A DNA stretch of 7,562 nt from Bacillota bacterium (GTDB lineage: Bacteria; Bacillota; Clostridia; DSM-8532). The DNA is taken from positions 1 through 7,562 of the forward strand of contig JAEYOK010000034.1 in NCBI GenBank assembly GCA_023411795.1, written 5' to 3'. Positions within the stretch are counted from its first letter, which is position 1; each line of letters opens with the position of its first letter. This document shows, in pieces, positions 1-5,125 of the stretch. The notes under the pieces were generated by a model. It was not told where the DNA came from, searched no databases, and saw only the letters and a program-made list of their open reading frames with translations. The position numbers and the translations under genes were made by a program.

Positions 1-42
1 TCTTATACCTGTCCTTTTCTTCTTCTCCGAAAAGCCGGAAAT

Positions 43-123
43 AGTTTATAATAAACGATGACCGAGTTTATTATAAACTATAGCGGAGTTTATTATAAAC
101 TGTTGCAACGTTTATTAGAGATC
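43..123. repeat. 22-bp-period palindrome array downstream of hisH
   Basis: Units lie at 43-57, 65-79 and 87-101, with a decayed fourth unit at 109-123. Units 2 and 3 are perfect 15-bp palindromes around a central T (AGTTTATTATAAACT); unit 1 differs at the central base and at its last base. The 7-bp spacers (58-64, 80-86, 102-108) share no sequence, so selection or copying acts on the palindromes. The fourth unit keeps only its left half and contains the hisH stop codon (115-117). There is no T-run typical of a terminator. Function is unknown: a protein-binding site phased at two helical turns, or a string of small RNA hairpins between hisH and the next operon gene, would both fit. Confidence 0.85.
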
Positions 124-705
124 CAGAAAGTTCCTCAGAACCCTTTCACCTGTCTTCCCGCTTTTCTCCGGATGGAACTGGGTGGCATAAAAGTTATCTT
201 TATGCAATGCCGCGCTGAACGGATGGATATAATCGGTTTCAGCAGCAGTAAAGTCACAAACCGGCACATAGAAACTGTGTACAAAGTAGACAAACTCTTC
301 TTCGGTGAATCCTTCGAACAGTTTGCTGTTTGTCTTACCAATCGTATTCCAGCCCATATGCGGCACTTTATCTTCATGCTTCTGCGGAACAAAACGTTTC
401 ACGTCTACATCAAAGATATTCAGGCAGTCCACCTCACCTTCTTCAGAATGTCGGCACATCAGCTGCATACCGAGGCAAATTCCGAACACAGGCTGACGCA
501 GATTCTTGATCAGCTCGTCGAGCCCTGTTGCTTTCAGGTGATTCATGGTAGTTCCCGCCTCTCCTACTCCGGGGAAAATCACTTTATCGGCAGATTGAAG
601 TATTTCTTTATCGGCAGTAATCACTGCTTCTACTCCCAACCGCTTCAGAGCATAGTCCACAGAACGGATATTCCCGGCATTGTATTTTACAACTGCTACT
701 TTCAT
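115..705 (-). CDS. hisH: Imidazole glycerol phosphate synthase, glutamine amidotransferase subunit HisH
   Basis: HisH hydrolyses glutamine and channels ammonia to HisF, which makes imidazole glycerol phosphate and AICAR in histidine biosynthesis in the cytoplasm. The 196-residue product has the usual length of the family and a complete class I glutaminase triad: Cys77 in GICLGMQL, His178 and Glu180 in QFHPEKSG. The PGVG motif (45-48), PHMGWN (115-120) and VHSFY (142-146) are also characteristic. The ATG at 705 shares one base with the purU stop (TGATG), which indicates translational coupling and supports this start. The neighbour beyond position 1 is expected to be hisA or hisF, but it is not in the window. 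Identification is secure from family knowledge of these motifs. Confidence 0.97.
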   Translation of the reverse strand: MKVAVVKYNAGNIRSVDYALKRLGVEAVITADKEILQSADKVIFPGVGEAGTTMNHLKATGLDELIKNLRQPVFGICLGMQLMCRHSEEGEVDCLNIFDVDVKRFVPQKHEDKVPHMGWNTIGKTNSKLFEGFTEEEFVYFVHSFYVPVCDFTAAETDYIHPFSAALHKDNFYATQFHPEKSGKTGERVLRNFLDL

Positions 706-1562
706 CAGCTAAATATTACTGTTTTATTTTTATAAGCCAAAATCTTACGTTCGATATGCTTTTGTACCGCACGCGAAAGAACAATTTTTTCCAGGTCCTT
801 TCCTTTATTTACAAGATCTTCTATAGAGTCCTTATGTGTAATGCGTACTACATCCTGCTCGATGATCGGACCTGCATCCAGCTCAGTCGTCACATAATGG
901 CTGGTCGCACCGATAATTTTCACTCCACGCTGGAATGCGGCATGATAAGGTTTTGCCCCCACAAATGCCGGTAGGAAGGAATGATGGATATTGATAATCT
1001 TATTTGGATACGCATTGATCATCTGTTCGGAAATCACTTGCATATAACGTGCCAACACGATGAATGTAATTTTATGTTTGGCAAGCAATTCCATTTCTTT
1101 GCGTTCCTGTTCTTCTTTGGTCTCCTTGGTGATGGGGAACAAATAGAAAGGAATACCGAAACGCTCTGCCACGTGCTGCAAGTCCGGATGGTTGCTTATA
1201 ATAAGAGGTATCTCCACGTTCCACTCTCCTGCCGTGTAGCGAGCCAACATATCGAACAGGCAATGAGACATTTTAGAAACGAATATAGCCATACGCGGTT
1301 TCACATCCGAGAAATAAAGACGGAAATCCATTTCATACTTCTGCCCATATAGCGTTCTGAAATAATCTTCAATCTTTTCCTGCGGAACCAGAAAATCTTT
1401 CAATTCCCATTCTATACGCATGAAGAAGATGTTCTCCACATGGTCTACATACTGATCCAGATAGATAATATTTCCTTTGTTTACCGTAATAAAGTCTGTC
1501 ACTTCCGCGAGGATTCCCGGTTTGTCGGGACAGTGCAATAACAGTTTGGCTGTAGTCATCAT
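705..1562 (-). CDS. purU: Formyltetrahydrofolate deformylase PurU
   Basis: PurU hydrolyses 10-formyltetrahydrofolate to formate and tetrahydrofolate, balancing the one-carbon pool and supplying formate for purine synthesis. The 285 residues fit the family length. An N-terminal ACT domain (about 5-80, starting KLLLHCPDKPGILAEVT) precedes a formyltransferase-like domain (about 88-270). The catalytic Asn-His-Asp set is visible: Asn191 and His193 in NIHHSFLPAF, and Asp229 in ELDAGPIIEQD, with GATSHYVT (218-225) between them. Two ATG codons start the frame (1562 and 1559); the second is equally possible. It precedes and overlaps hisH. Pairing makes metabolic sense because HisHF releases AICAR, whose next purine step consumes 10-formyltetrahydrofolate. 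Confidence 0.97.
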   Translation of the reverse strand: MMTTAKLLLHCPDKPGILAEVTDFITVNKGNIIYLDQYVDHVENIFFMRIEWELKDFLVPQEKIEDYFRTLYGQKYEMDFRLYFSDVKPRMAIFVSKMSHCLFDMLARYTAGEWNVEIPLIISNHPDLQHVAERFGIPFYLFPITKETKEEQERKEMELLAKHKITFIVLARYMQVISEQMINAYPNKIINIHHSFLPAFVGAKPYHAAFQRGVKIIGATSHYVTTELDAGPIIEQDVVRITHKDSIEDLVNKGKDLEKIVLSRAVQKHIERKILAYKNKTVIFS

Positions 1563-1621
1563 TCTTTTTACTAATTTACTATTCCGGGCGGAAATTCTTC
1601 CACCTATCTAATTTTAGTGCG

Positions 1622-1652
1622 CAAAAATAACGATTTATTGCAAAACTACGAA
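1622..1652 (-). promoter_or_regulatory. Probable purU-hisH promoter (Bacteroides type)
   Basis: Read on the minus strand, 1629-1622 is TATTTTTG, a full match to the Bacteroides -7 box TAnnTTTG. Exactly 19 bases upstream, at 1652-1649, lies TTCG, three of four matches to the -33 box TTTG. Transcription would begin near 1615, about 50 bases before the purU ATG. The imperfect -33 box keeps confidence moderate. Confidence 0.45.
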
Positions 1653-1746
1653 TTATTCAAGCAGAAAGTTGATATAAAAACGGTGATTTCTTACAGATAG
1701 AAAGATATCCAAGACTATTTCCAAAGAAGAAGATGACAAACTTCAG

Positions 1747-1827
1747 GATAGTGACACTATCGCCTCCGGATAATGACACTATCCCATCGTGATAGTGTCA
1801 CTATGACGACCGGATAGTGTCACCATC
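1747..1827. repeat. 22-bp-period palindrome array upstream of purU and tRNA-Asp
   Basis: Four 15-bp units start at exactly 22-bp steps: 1747-1761, 1769-1783, 1791-1805 and 1813-1827. Unit 1 (GATAGTGACACTATC) is a perfect odd palindrome with a central A; unit 2 has one mismatch in the left arm; units 3 and 4 have a central T and one mismatch each. The 7-bp spacers (1762-1768, 1784-1790, 1806-1812) are unrelated. Because units 1-2 carry A and units 3-4 carry T in the centre, the block is also roughly self-complementary as a whole, and flanks CTTCAG (1741-1746) and CTG..GAAG (1828-1837) extend this. It could form four small hairpins, one long one, or a row of dimer-binding sites on one DNA face. 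Function is not known. Confidence 0.88.
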
Positions 1828-1931
1828 CTGACTGAAGAAAAAACTAATATTTTTTTTCATTATAAAAGTACTCAAAATGAGACACTAAGCTTTTTTCTTG
1901 CTTTTTATTGGAAAAAAGTTTCATCAAAACA

Positions 1932-1962
1932 TTTGCAGATTTACAAAAAACAACTACCTTTG
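1932..1962 (+). promoter_or_regulatory. Promoter of tRNA-Asp (Bacteroides type)
   Basis: TTTG at 1932-1935 and TACCTTTG at 1955-1962 are separated by 19 bases, a full match to the -33 TTTG / -7 TAnnTTTG consensus of the main Bacteroidota sigma factor. Transcription should start about 7 bases after the -7 box, some 35 bases before the mature tRNA. Confidence 0.85.
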
Positions 1963-2005
1963 CACCCGCAATCGAGAGAGATGCAGATTAACAAAATGAA
2001 ATTCT

Positions 2006-2079
2006 GGTTCGGTAGTTCAGTTGGTTAGAATACATGCCTGTCACGCATGGGGTCGCGGGTTCGAGTCCCGTCCGGACCG
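2006..2079 (+). tRNA. tRNA-Asp (anticodon GTC)
   Basis: The acceptor stem GGTTCGG (2006-2012) pairs with CCGGACC (2072-2078) with one G-T wobble, followed by discriminator G at 2079. The T arm is GCGGG-TTCGAGT-CCCGT, and the anticodon loop CTGTCAC gives GTC, which reads aspartate codons. CCA is not encoded, so it is added after transcription. The gene has its own promoter upstream and a terminator right behind it. RHS island sequence begins only about 50 bases downstream, so the tRNA 3' end is a candidate insertion point, but no second copy of the tRNA 3' end is visible in the window. Confidence 0.96.
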
Positions 2080-2080
2080 C

Positions 2081-2121
2081 AAAAAGCCCATTTAGAGTAA
2101 AATCTAAGTGGGCTTTTTTTT
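2081..2121 (+). terminator. Rho-independent terminator of tRNA-Asp
   Basis: The stem AGCCCATTTAGA (2085-2096) pairs with TCTAAGTGGGCT (2103-2114), with a single G-T wobble and a 6-base loop, and is followed by a run of T to 2121. The A-run before the stem lengthens the helix and could make it act in both directions. Confidence 0.9.
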
Positions 2122-2129
2122 GGGTTATC

Positions 2130-2184
2130 GTCCTCTGTTTGCAGCAAGGGTGCCCACGAGAAAGATGATTGTACCGCCAATAAA
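2130..2184. repeat. REP-like element, copy A
   Basis: The block beginning GTCCTCTGTTTGCAGCAAGG matches copy B (7086-7140) along its length, including the later CGAGAAAG, GATTGTA and AATAAA words, with scattered substitutions and one inserted C. The hairpin seen in copy C (CGCCCTC/GAGGGCG) is decayed here. It lies between the tRNA terminator and the first RHS module, so it marks the left edge of the island. Confidence 0.6.
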
Positions 2185-2224
2185 CCAATAACCCTTGTAA
2201 GGTACAGTCAGCGAATACTAACAC

Positions 2225-2317
2225 CCCGCAAGATTTCAATGCCTTTATCCGATATTTAGGTGAACATCACCAGCCCCGTTACCAATGCTGAAGAAAAATC
2301 TTGCGGGATCTTGCGGG
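2225..2317. repeat. Inverted and tandem repeat at the module 1 junction
   Basis: CCCGCAAGATTT (2225-2236) is perfectly inverted at 2296-2307 (AAATCTTGCGGG), and ATCTTGCGGG is then repeated head-to-tail at 2298-2307 and 2308-2317. RHS homology begins 12 bases later, at about 2329. The repeats therefore sit at the break where the RHS gene lost its 5' part. They may be a scar of insertion or recombination; there is no transposase nearby. Confidence 0.6.
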
Positions 2318-3499
2318 TTTATTAACCTCCATAGACTGACAAGTGCCAAACATTACGAGCTGAAAGACCACCTGGGCAATGTGCGCGCGGTGGTGGGCGA
2401 CCAGCGTGGTGCAAAAATTGACAACGGCACTTTGATAAATTATCCGGAAGTGCTAACTTACAGTGATTATTATCCATTTGGTATGGCGATGCACGGTAGG
2501 ACGTACAACTTTGGTGATTACCGTTACGGCTTCAACGGGAAAGAGAAGGACGACGAGCTGAAGGGCCTTGGCAACAGCTATGATTACGGGTTCAGGGTAT
2601 ACAACCCACAAATAGCGAAGTTTTTGAGTGTGGATCCGTTGAGTCCGAGTTACCCGGAACTGACGCCGTACCAATATGCAAGTAATCGACCAATTGATGG
2701 TATTGATATTGATGGCTTGGAGTATGGCACATATAAAATCAATATTGATAAATCAACAGGCAAGGTAACTTTAAGTAATTATATACCATACAATAAGTCA
2801 CAGCATAATGCACATGGCCCACTGGGTAGGGGAATAATCTATGAAATTAATGGCAAAAGTATATGGTATCCAAGAAATAAGAAAGCACTAGGTATACTTC
2901 CTGTAGAGTATGGGAATTACTATGGCGAAACAGGCTTGTATGAAATAAATAATCAGGGTAATTTTTCAAAAAAATATGATTATAGCAATATGCCTCCTGT
3001 TGATGCTGTTGATGCAGGAGCCATGCATCACGACAAGCATTATGATTTAATTGATGCCGTTGGTCCGAAGTCATTTAATTATGATTGGGGTACAATACCT
3101 GCTGATTTAGAAGCTGTTAAAACTTGGCAACAAGTTATTGATATTGGTGTTGGAGGAATAGATCCATTTAATGAGCAAAGAATTTCAGAAGATGCAATTT
3201 CTGCTGCAAGAGGTGGTGTCTATATATTCAATGTGAGTATTTCAGGTAAAAAATGTCACATGAGTGAGTGGATGTATAAAAATTACCGAGAAATTTCAAA
3301 GAATCCTCATGAAGTTAAAAATGGATTTTGGGATATAGCGAATTATCTAGGAATAGGGTATAACGAAGAAAACGTTGAGTATAATTACCAACAGTTTATG
3401 AATATTTATATGGAACAAACAGATCAAGGTATGAAAAGGAAAGAAGGGATGTGGAAAAAAGATAGAGCTATTTATGTCCCAATAGCTCCCAGTAAATAG
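2285..3499 (+). CDS. 5'-truncated RHS core protein with a phospholipase A2-like toxin tip
   Basis: The 404-residue product is only the C-terminal end of an RHS polymorphic toxin, which is normally well over 1000 residues. Residues 1-15 come from unrelated junction DNA; RHS sequence starts at HRLTSAKHYELKDHLGN. The core runs to about 146, with DYYPFGM (61-67), YGFNGKEKDD (81-90), NPQIAKFLSVDPL (107-119) and the cleavage-like IDIDGLE. The tip (147-404) differs completely from that of module 2 and is more AT-rich. It contains AVDAGAMHHDKHYD (241-254), resembling the HDxxY helix of phospholipase A2 and parvovirus-type lipases (His249, Asp250, Tyr253), then a helix with Asp274 as a possible second aspartate. 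Lipase activity is an inference. No good ribosome site precedes the ATG, and a stop lies at 2261-2263, so it may be a silent cassette. Confidence 0.8.
   Translation: MLKKNLAGSCGFINLHRLTSAKHYELKDHLGNVRAVVGDQRGAKIDNGTLINYPEVLTYSDYYPFGMAMHGRTYNFGDYRYGFNGKEKDDELKGLGNSYDYGFRVYNPQIAKFLSVDPLSPSYPELTPYQYASNRPIDGIDIDGLEYGTYKINIDKSTGKVTLSNYIPYNKSQHNAHGPLGRGIIYEINGKSIWYPRNKKALGILPVEYGNYYGETGLYEINNQGNFSKKYDYSNMPPVDAVDAGAMHHDKHYDLIDAVGPKSFNYDWGTIPADLEAVKTWQQVIDIGVGGIDPFNEQRISEDAISAARGGVYIFNVSISGKKCHMSEWMYKNYREISKNPHEVKNGFWDIANYLGIGYNEENVEYNYQQFMNIYMEQTDQGMKRKEGMWKKDRAIYVPIAPSK
2329..2722 (+). repeat. RHS core homology block, copy 1
   Basis: This block aligns without gaps to 5425-5818 at a constant offset of 3096 bases. 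The stretch 2336-2429 is identical to 5432-5525 (94 bp); substitutions then increase. Similarity stops abruptly after the codons for DGLE, where the two toxin tips begin. It is the obvious substrate for homologous exchange of tips between RHS loci. Confidence 0.92.
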
Positions 3500-3964
3500 A
3501 TGATCATGAGATGCCTTTTTATCTTTATTCTTTTATTGACTTCCTGTAATTCTCCTTATAGTGGTGGGAATATTGGAAGTATATGTGAGTTAGAAACCAA
3601 CATTAAGTTGAAAATAATAAAGCAACTTTCAGATTCATTGTTCAAAGATGGAAAGTATATTATTCCTCTAGAATTGGATAAATCCTTAAATATTATCGAT
3701 TACTCATTCTTGGATTATAAAACTTATTATTTTGATGATGACCCAAGACAAATATTCATGATAACATTTGATGGATTGTTATTAGTTAGAATGGTTTACG
3801 ATGTGAAATCGGAAGAGTGGATAACAAAAGAAAATCATTTAGATATAAAAGAAATAGAAATGATGAAGAAAAGATTTTATTTTAATGTTCTTGAGGATAT
3901 AAAGAAAAAAGCTAATTTATTGGAGATGCCCGATTCGATTGTGTTCCGTGAAAAGTTGAATTAA
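3500..3964 (+). CDS. Putative immunity lipoprotein for the module 1 toxin
   Basis: The ATG follows the toxin stop codon with no gap, the usual arrangement for an RHS toxin and its immunity gene. A second in-frame ATG at 3506 is possible. The 154-residue product opens with a short hydrophobic signal ending in the lipobox LTSC, so Cys16 should be lipidated and the protein held at a membrane in the periplasm. The mature part (17-154) is acidic and lysine-rich, with predicted mixed strands and a C-terminal helix (about 112-140). I do not recognise the family. An envelope location fits protection against a toxin with a lipase-like motif. The gene is very AT-rich compared with the RHS core. The immunity role is inferred from position alone. 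Confidence 0.75.
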   Translation: MIMRCLFIFILLLTSCNSPYSGGNIGSICELETNIKLKIIKQLSDSLFKDGKYIIPLELDKSLNIIDYSFLDYKTYYFDDDPRQIFMITFDGLLLVRMVYDVKSEEWITKENHLDIKEIEMMKKRFYFNVLEDIKKKANLLEMPDSIVFREKLN

Positions 3965-4194
3965 TCCCATAGTCCTCGGTGTGCCAAGAAGTTGGGCACT
4001 TAACAAAGATAATGTTATTGTTCTTTAACTTGCTGTAATAGAGATAGTAAAAGTCGTACCGGTGGCAGTTTACAGGATCGGCCATCAACCTCCTCTGTGG
4101 GTTTTGTTGCAGTAACGGAACGGTATTAAACAGACGCGAAAAGCCTCTATAAAGATTCTCGATTGAAACCAGTTATAACGTGGTTTATAGAAAA
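3965..4194. other. Spacer between module 1 and the direct repeat, no gene seen
   Basis: No convincing reading frame is present. A weak stem-loop (GTGCCAA at 3981-3987 with TTGGGCAC at 3992-3999, one bulge) follows the immunity gene but lacks a T-run, so it is at best a poor terminator. The rest shows no clear similarity to other parts of the window. Confidence 0.5.
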
Positions 4195-4331
4195 AGGAAA
4201 CCACCCTTTCATTCAACCTGGACAAAAGGGAAGGTGTATCGGGATATAAAAACTGGATCAAAGAGGGTGTGGGTTTGGGTGTAAGCGTGAGTGTGAAGGT
4301 ATTTCTAGTAAAGTAGGATTGAGCAAAAAGG
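4195..4331 (+). repeat. 137-bp direct repeat, copy 1 (gene remnant)
   Basis: This matches 7427-7562 at an offset of 3231, with one single-base indel and about eleven substitutions. One plus-strand frame reads SFNLDKREGVSGYKNWIKEG, continuing VGLGV..VSVKV.LVK to a stop. Of the eight differences within that frame, five are silent and one is Val/Ile, which suggests an ancestral coding sequence. The upstream part of that frame is broken here by the extra C near 4205. The protein family is not recognised. Confidence 0.75.
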
Positions 4332-4390
4332 GGCTGTTTTAAAATTTCATCCATTGAATGAACCATATTAAAAAATTTATGGTTATATTC

Positions 4391-4405
4391 GTACCATATC
4401 GGTAC
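4391..4405. promoter_or_regulatory. Possible autoregulatory operator of the toxin-antitoxin pair
   Basis: GTACC-ATATC-GGTAC is a perfect 5-bp inverted repeat, 18 bases before the antitoxin start. YefM-type antitoxins are known to bind palindromes with a GTAC core in front of their own operon, so this is a reasonable candidate. Position and symmetry are the only evidence. Confidence 0.4.
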
Positions 4406-4423
4406 ACATTAAACTATAATCGT

Positions 4424-4675
4424 ATGTTGGTAATAAGCAGCAGAGAGTTCAGGCAAAACCAGAAAGAATATTTTGAAAGGGTCGATAAAGGGGAGCAGGT
4501 AATCGTTCAGCGCGGAAAGGACAAAGCCTATGCATTGACGCCGGTCAGCGAAAACGACCTTTATTTTAATGCCGAAATGATAAGGAAAATTAAGAAGAGC
4601 ATCGAAGAGGTTGAAAAAGGGGAATCAAAGAAGGTGTCAGGCCCTGAGGGGATTAGCGAACTGCTTGGGTTATGA
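4424..4675 (+). CDS. Type II antitoxin, Phd/YefM family
   Basis: The 83-residue product starting MLVISSREFRQNQKEYFERV has the Phd/YefM N-terminal DNA-binding and dimerisation fold (about 1-55: VDKGEQVIVQRGKDKAYALTP), followed by a charged helical tail (about 56-83) expected to wrap around the toxin. It neutralises the downstream YoeB-like toxin and should repress its own operon. The frame is open 22 codons further upstream to an ATG at 4358, but those residues do not fit the family and would cover the candidate operator, so 4424 is preferred. Its stop overlaps the toxin start (ATGA). The pair is unrelated to the RHS modules on either side and was probably inserted as a unit. Confidence 0.92.
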   Translation: MLVISSREFRQNQKEYFERVDKGEQVIVQRGKDKAYALTPVSENDLYFNAEMIRKIKKSIEEVEKGESKKVSGPEGISELLGL

Positions 4676-4950
4676 GTTATATTTTGGAGTTCTCCCGGAC
4701 AGCTTTGGAGGATATTGAAAGGCATAAAAAGACAGAGGATAAACCTGTATTAAAGAAACTTGAAAAGCTGCTCAATGAATTGATGGAACACCCCACTACG
4801 GGAACAGGCCAGCCCGAAAAGCTAAAACATGATCTGGCCGGTTTATATTCCCGCAGGATCAACAAGAAACACCGTTTGGTTTATTCCATCAAGAAACAAG
4901 TGGTAACGGTTTATGTGTTAAGTGCCTGGTCCCACTACGGAGACAAGTAA
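4672..4950 (+). CDS. Type II toxin, YoeB/Txe family mRNA interferase
   Basis: YoeB toxins bind the ribosome and cut mRNA at the A site, stopping growth when the antitoxin is degraded. The 92-residue product has family length and the conserved block PEKLKHDLAGLYSRRI followed by KKHRLVYSI. By comparison with E. coli YoeB, the likely active residues are Glu49, Arg68 and His88, with Tyr89 near the C-terminus (SAWSHYGDK). All are present, so the toxin appears intact and its antitoxin must be functional. It overlaps the antitoxin gene by four bases (ATGA), the common arrangement for this family. It may help keep the RHS island in the genome, which is inference from its position. Confidence 0.94.
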   Translation: MSYILEFSRTALEDIERHKKTEDKPVLKKLEKLLNELMEHPTTGTGQPEKLKHDLAGLYSRRINKKHRLVYSIKKQVVTVYVLSAWSHYGDK

Positions 4951-5092
4951 CTCCCCCCTCACAATCCTTCACAATAAGTCCGGGACATACTGCGTCGCCT
5001 CCTTATGGTCGCGGGGAACGGTGGTGCAACTACGAAGCTTTCACAGGTTAAGCGGTGTTCGCCATTGGTCGTCGGGCAAAAAGCCATGATAG
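4951..5092. other. Spacer before module 2, no gene seen
   Basis: This GC-richer stretch has stops in all frames, and I cannot identify it. A stop at 5090-5092 closes the RHS frame of module 2 on its left side. The composition is closer to the RHS core than to the tips, so it could be degraded RHS sequence, but no motif proves it. Confidence 0.4.
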
Positions 5093-5125
5093 TCAGGTGC
5101 AGCTCATACCTATGGCAAGTCCAGC

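Noticed and set aside
43..123. CRISPR array
   Set aside because: Repeats are 15 bp and spacers 7 bp, far below CRISPR sizes, and no cas gene is present. The same applies to 1747-1827.
58..735. Long plus-strand open frame of 225 codons opposite hisH
   Set aside because: It lies fully antisense to hisH, whose catalytic motifs are intact, and it begins within the palindrome array. It shows no recognisable protein features.
1988..2239. Minus-strand open frame of 83 codons across the tRNA
   Set aside because: It runs antisense through the tRNA-Asp gene and terminator. Peptides of the RTGLEPATPCVTG type are a known artefact of translating tRNA genes.
3981..3999. Terminator after the module 1 immunity gene
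   Set aside because: The stem is short with a bulge, and no T-run follows.
4090..4116. Possible fourth REP-like copy (CCTCTGTGGGTTTTGTTGCAG)
   Set aside because: Only two short words match, separated by an unrelated insert, and the stem and the GCGAGAAAGG part are missing. It is too weak to call.
4085..4366. Minus-strand open frame of 93 codons rich in TLTLTPKPTP
   Set aside because: It is the complement of the GTG-rich part of the direct repeat. Substitution pattern favours the plus-strand frame, and no start signal or family features are seen.
4415..4420. TATAAT as a -10 box for the antitoxin gene
   Set aside because: It is four bases before the ATG, so the transcript would start inside the coding region. 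Bacteroidota also use a different promoter consensus.
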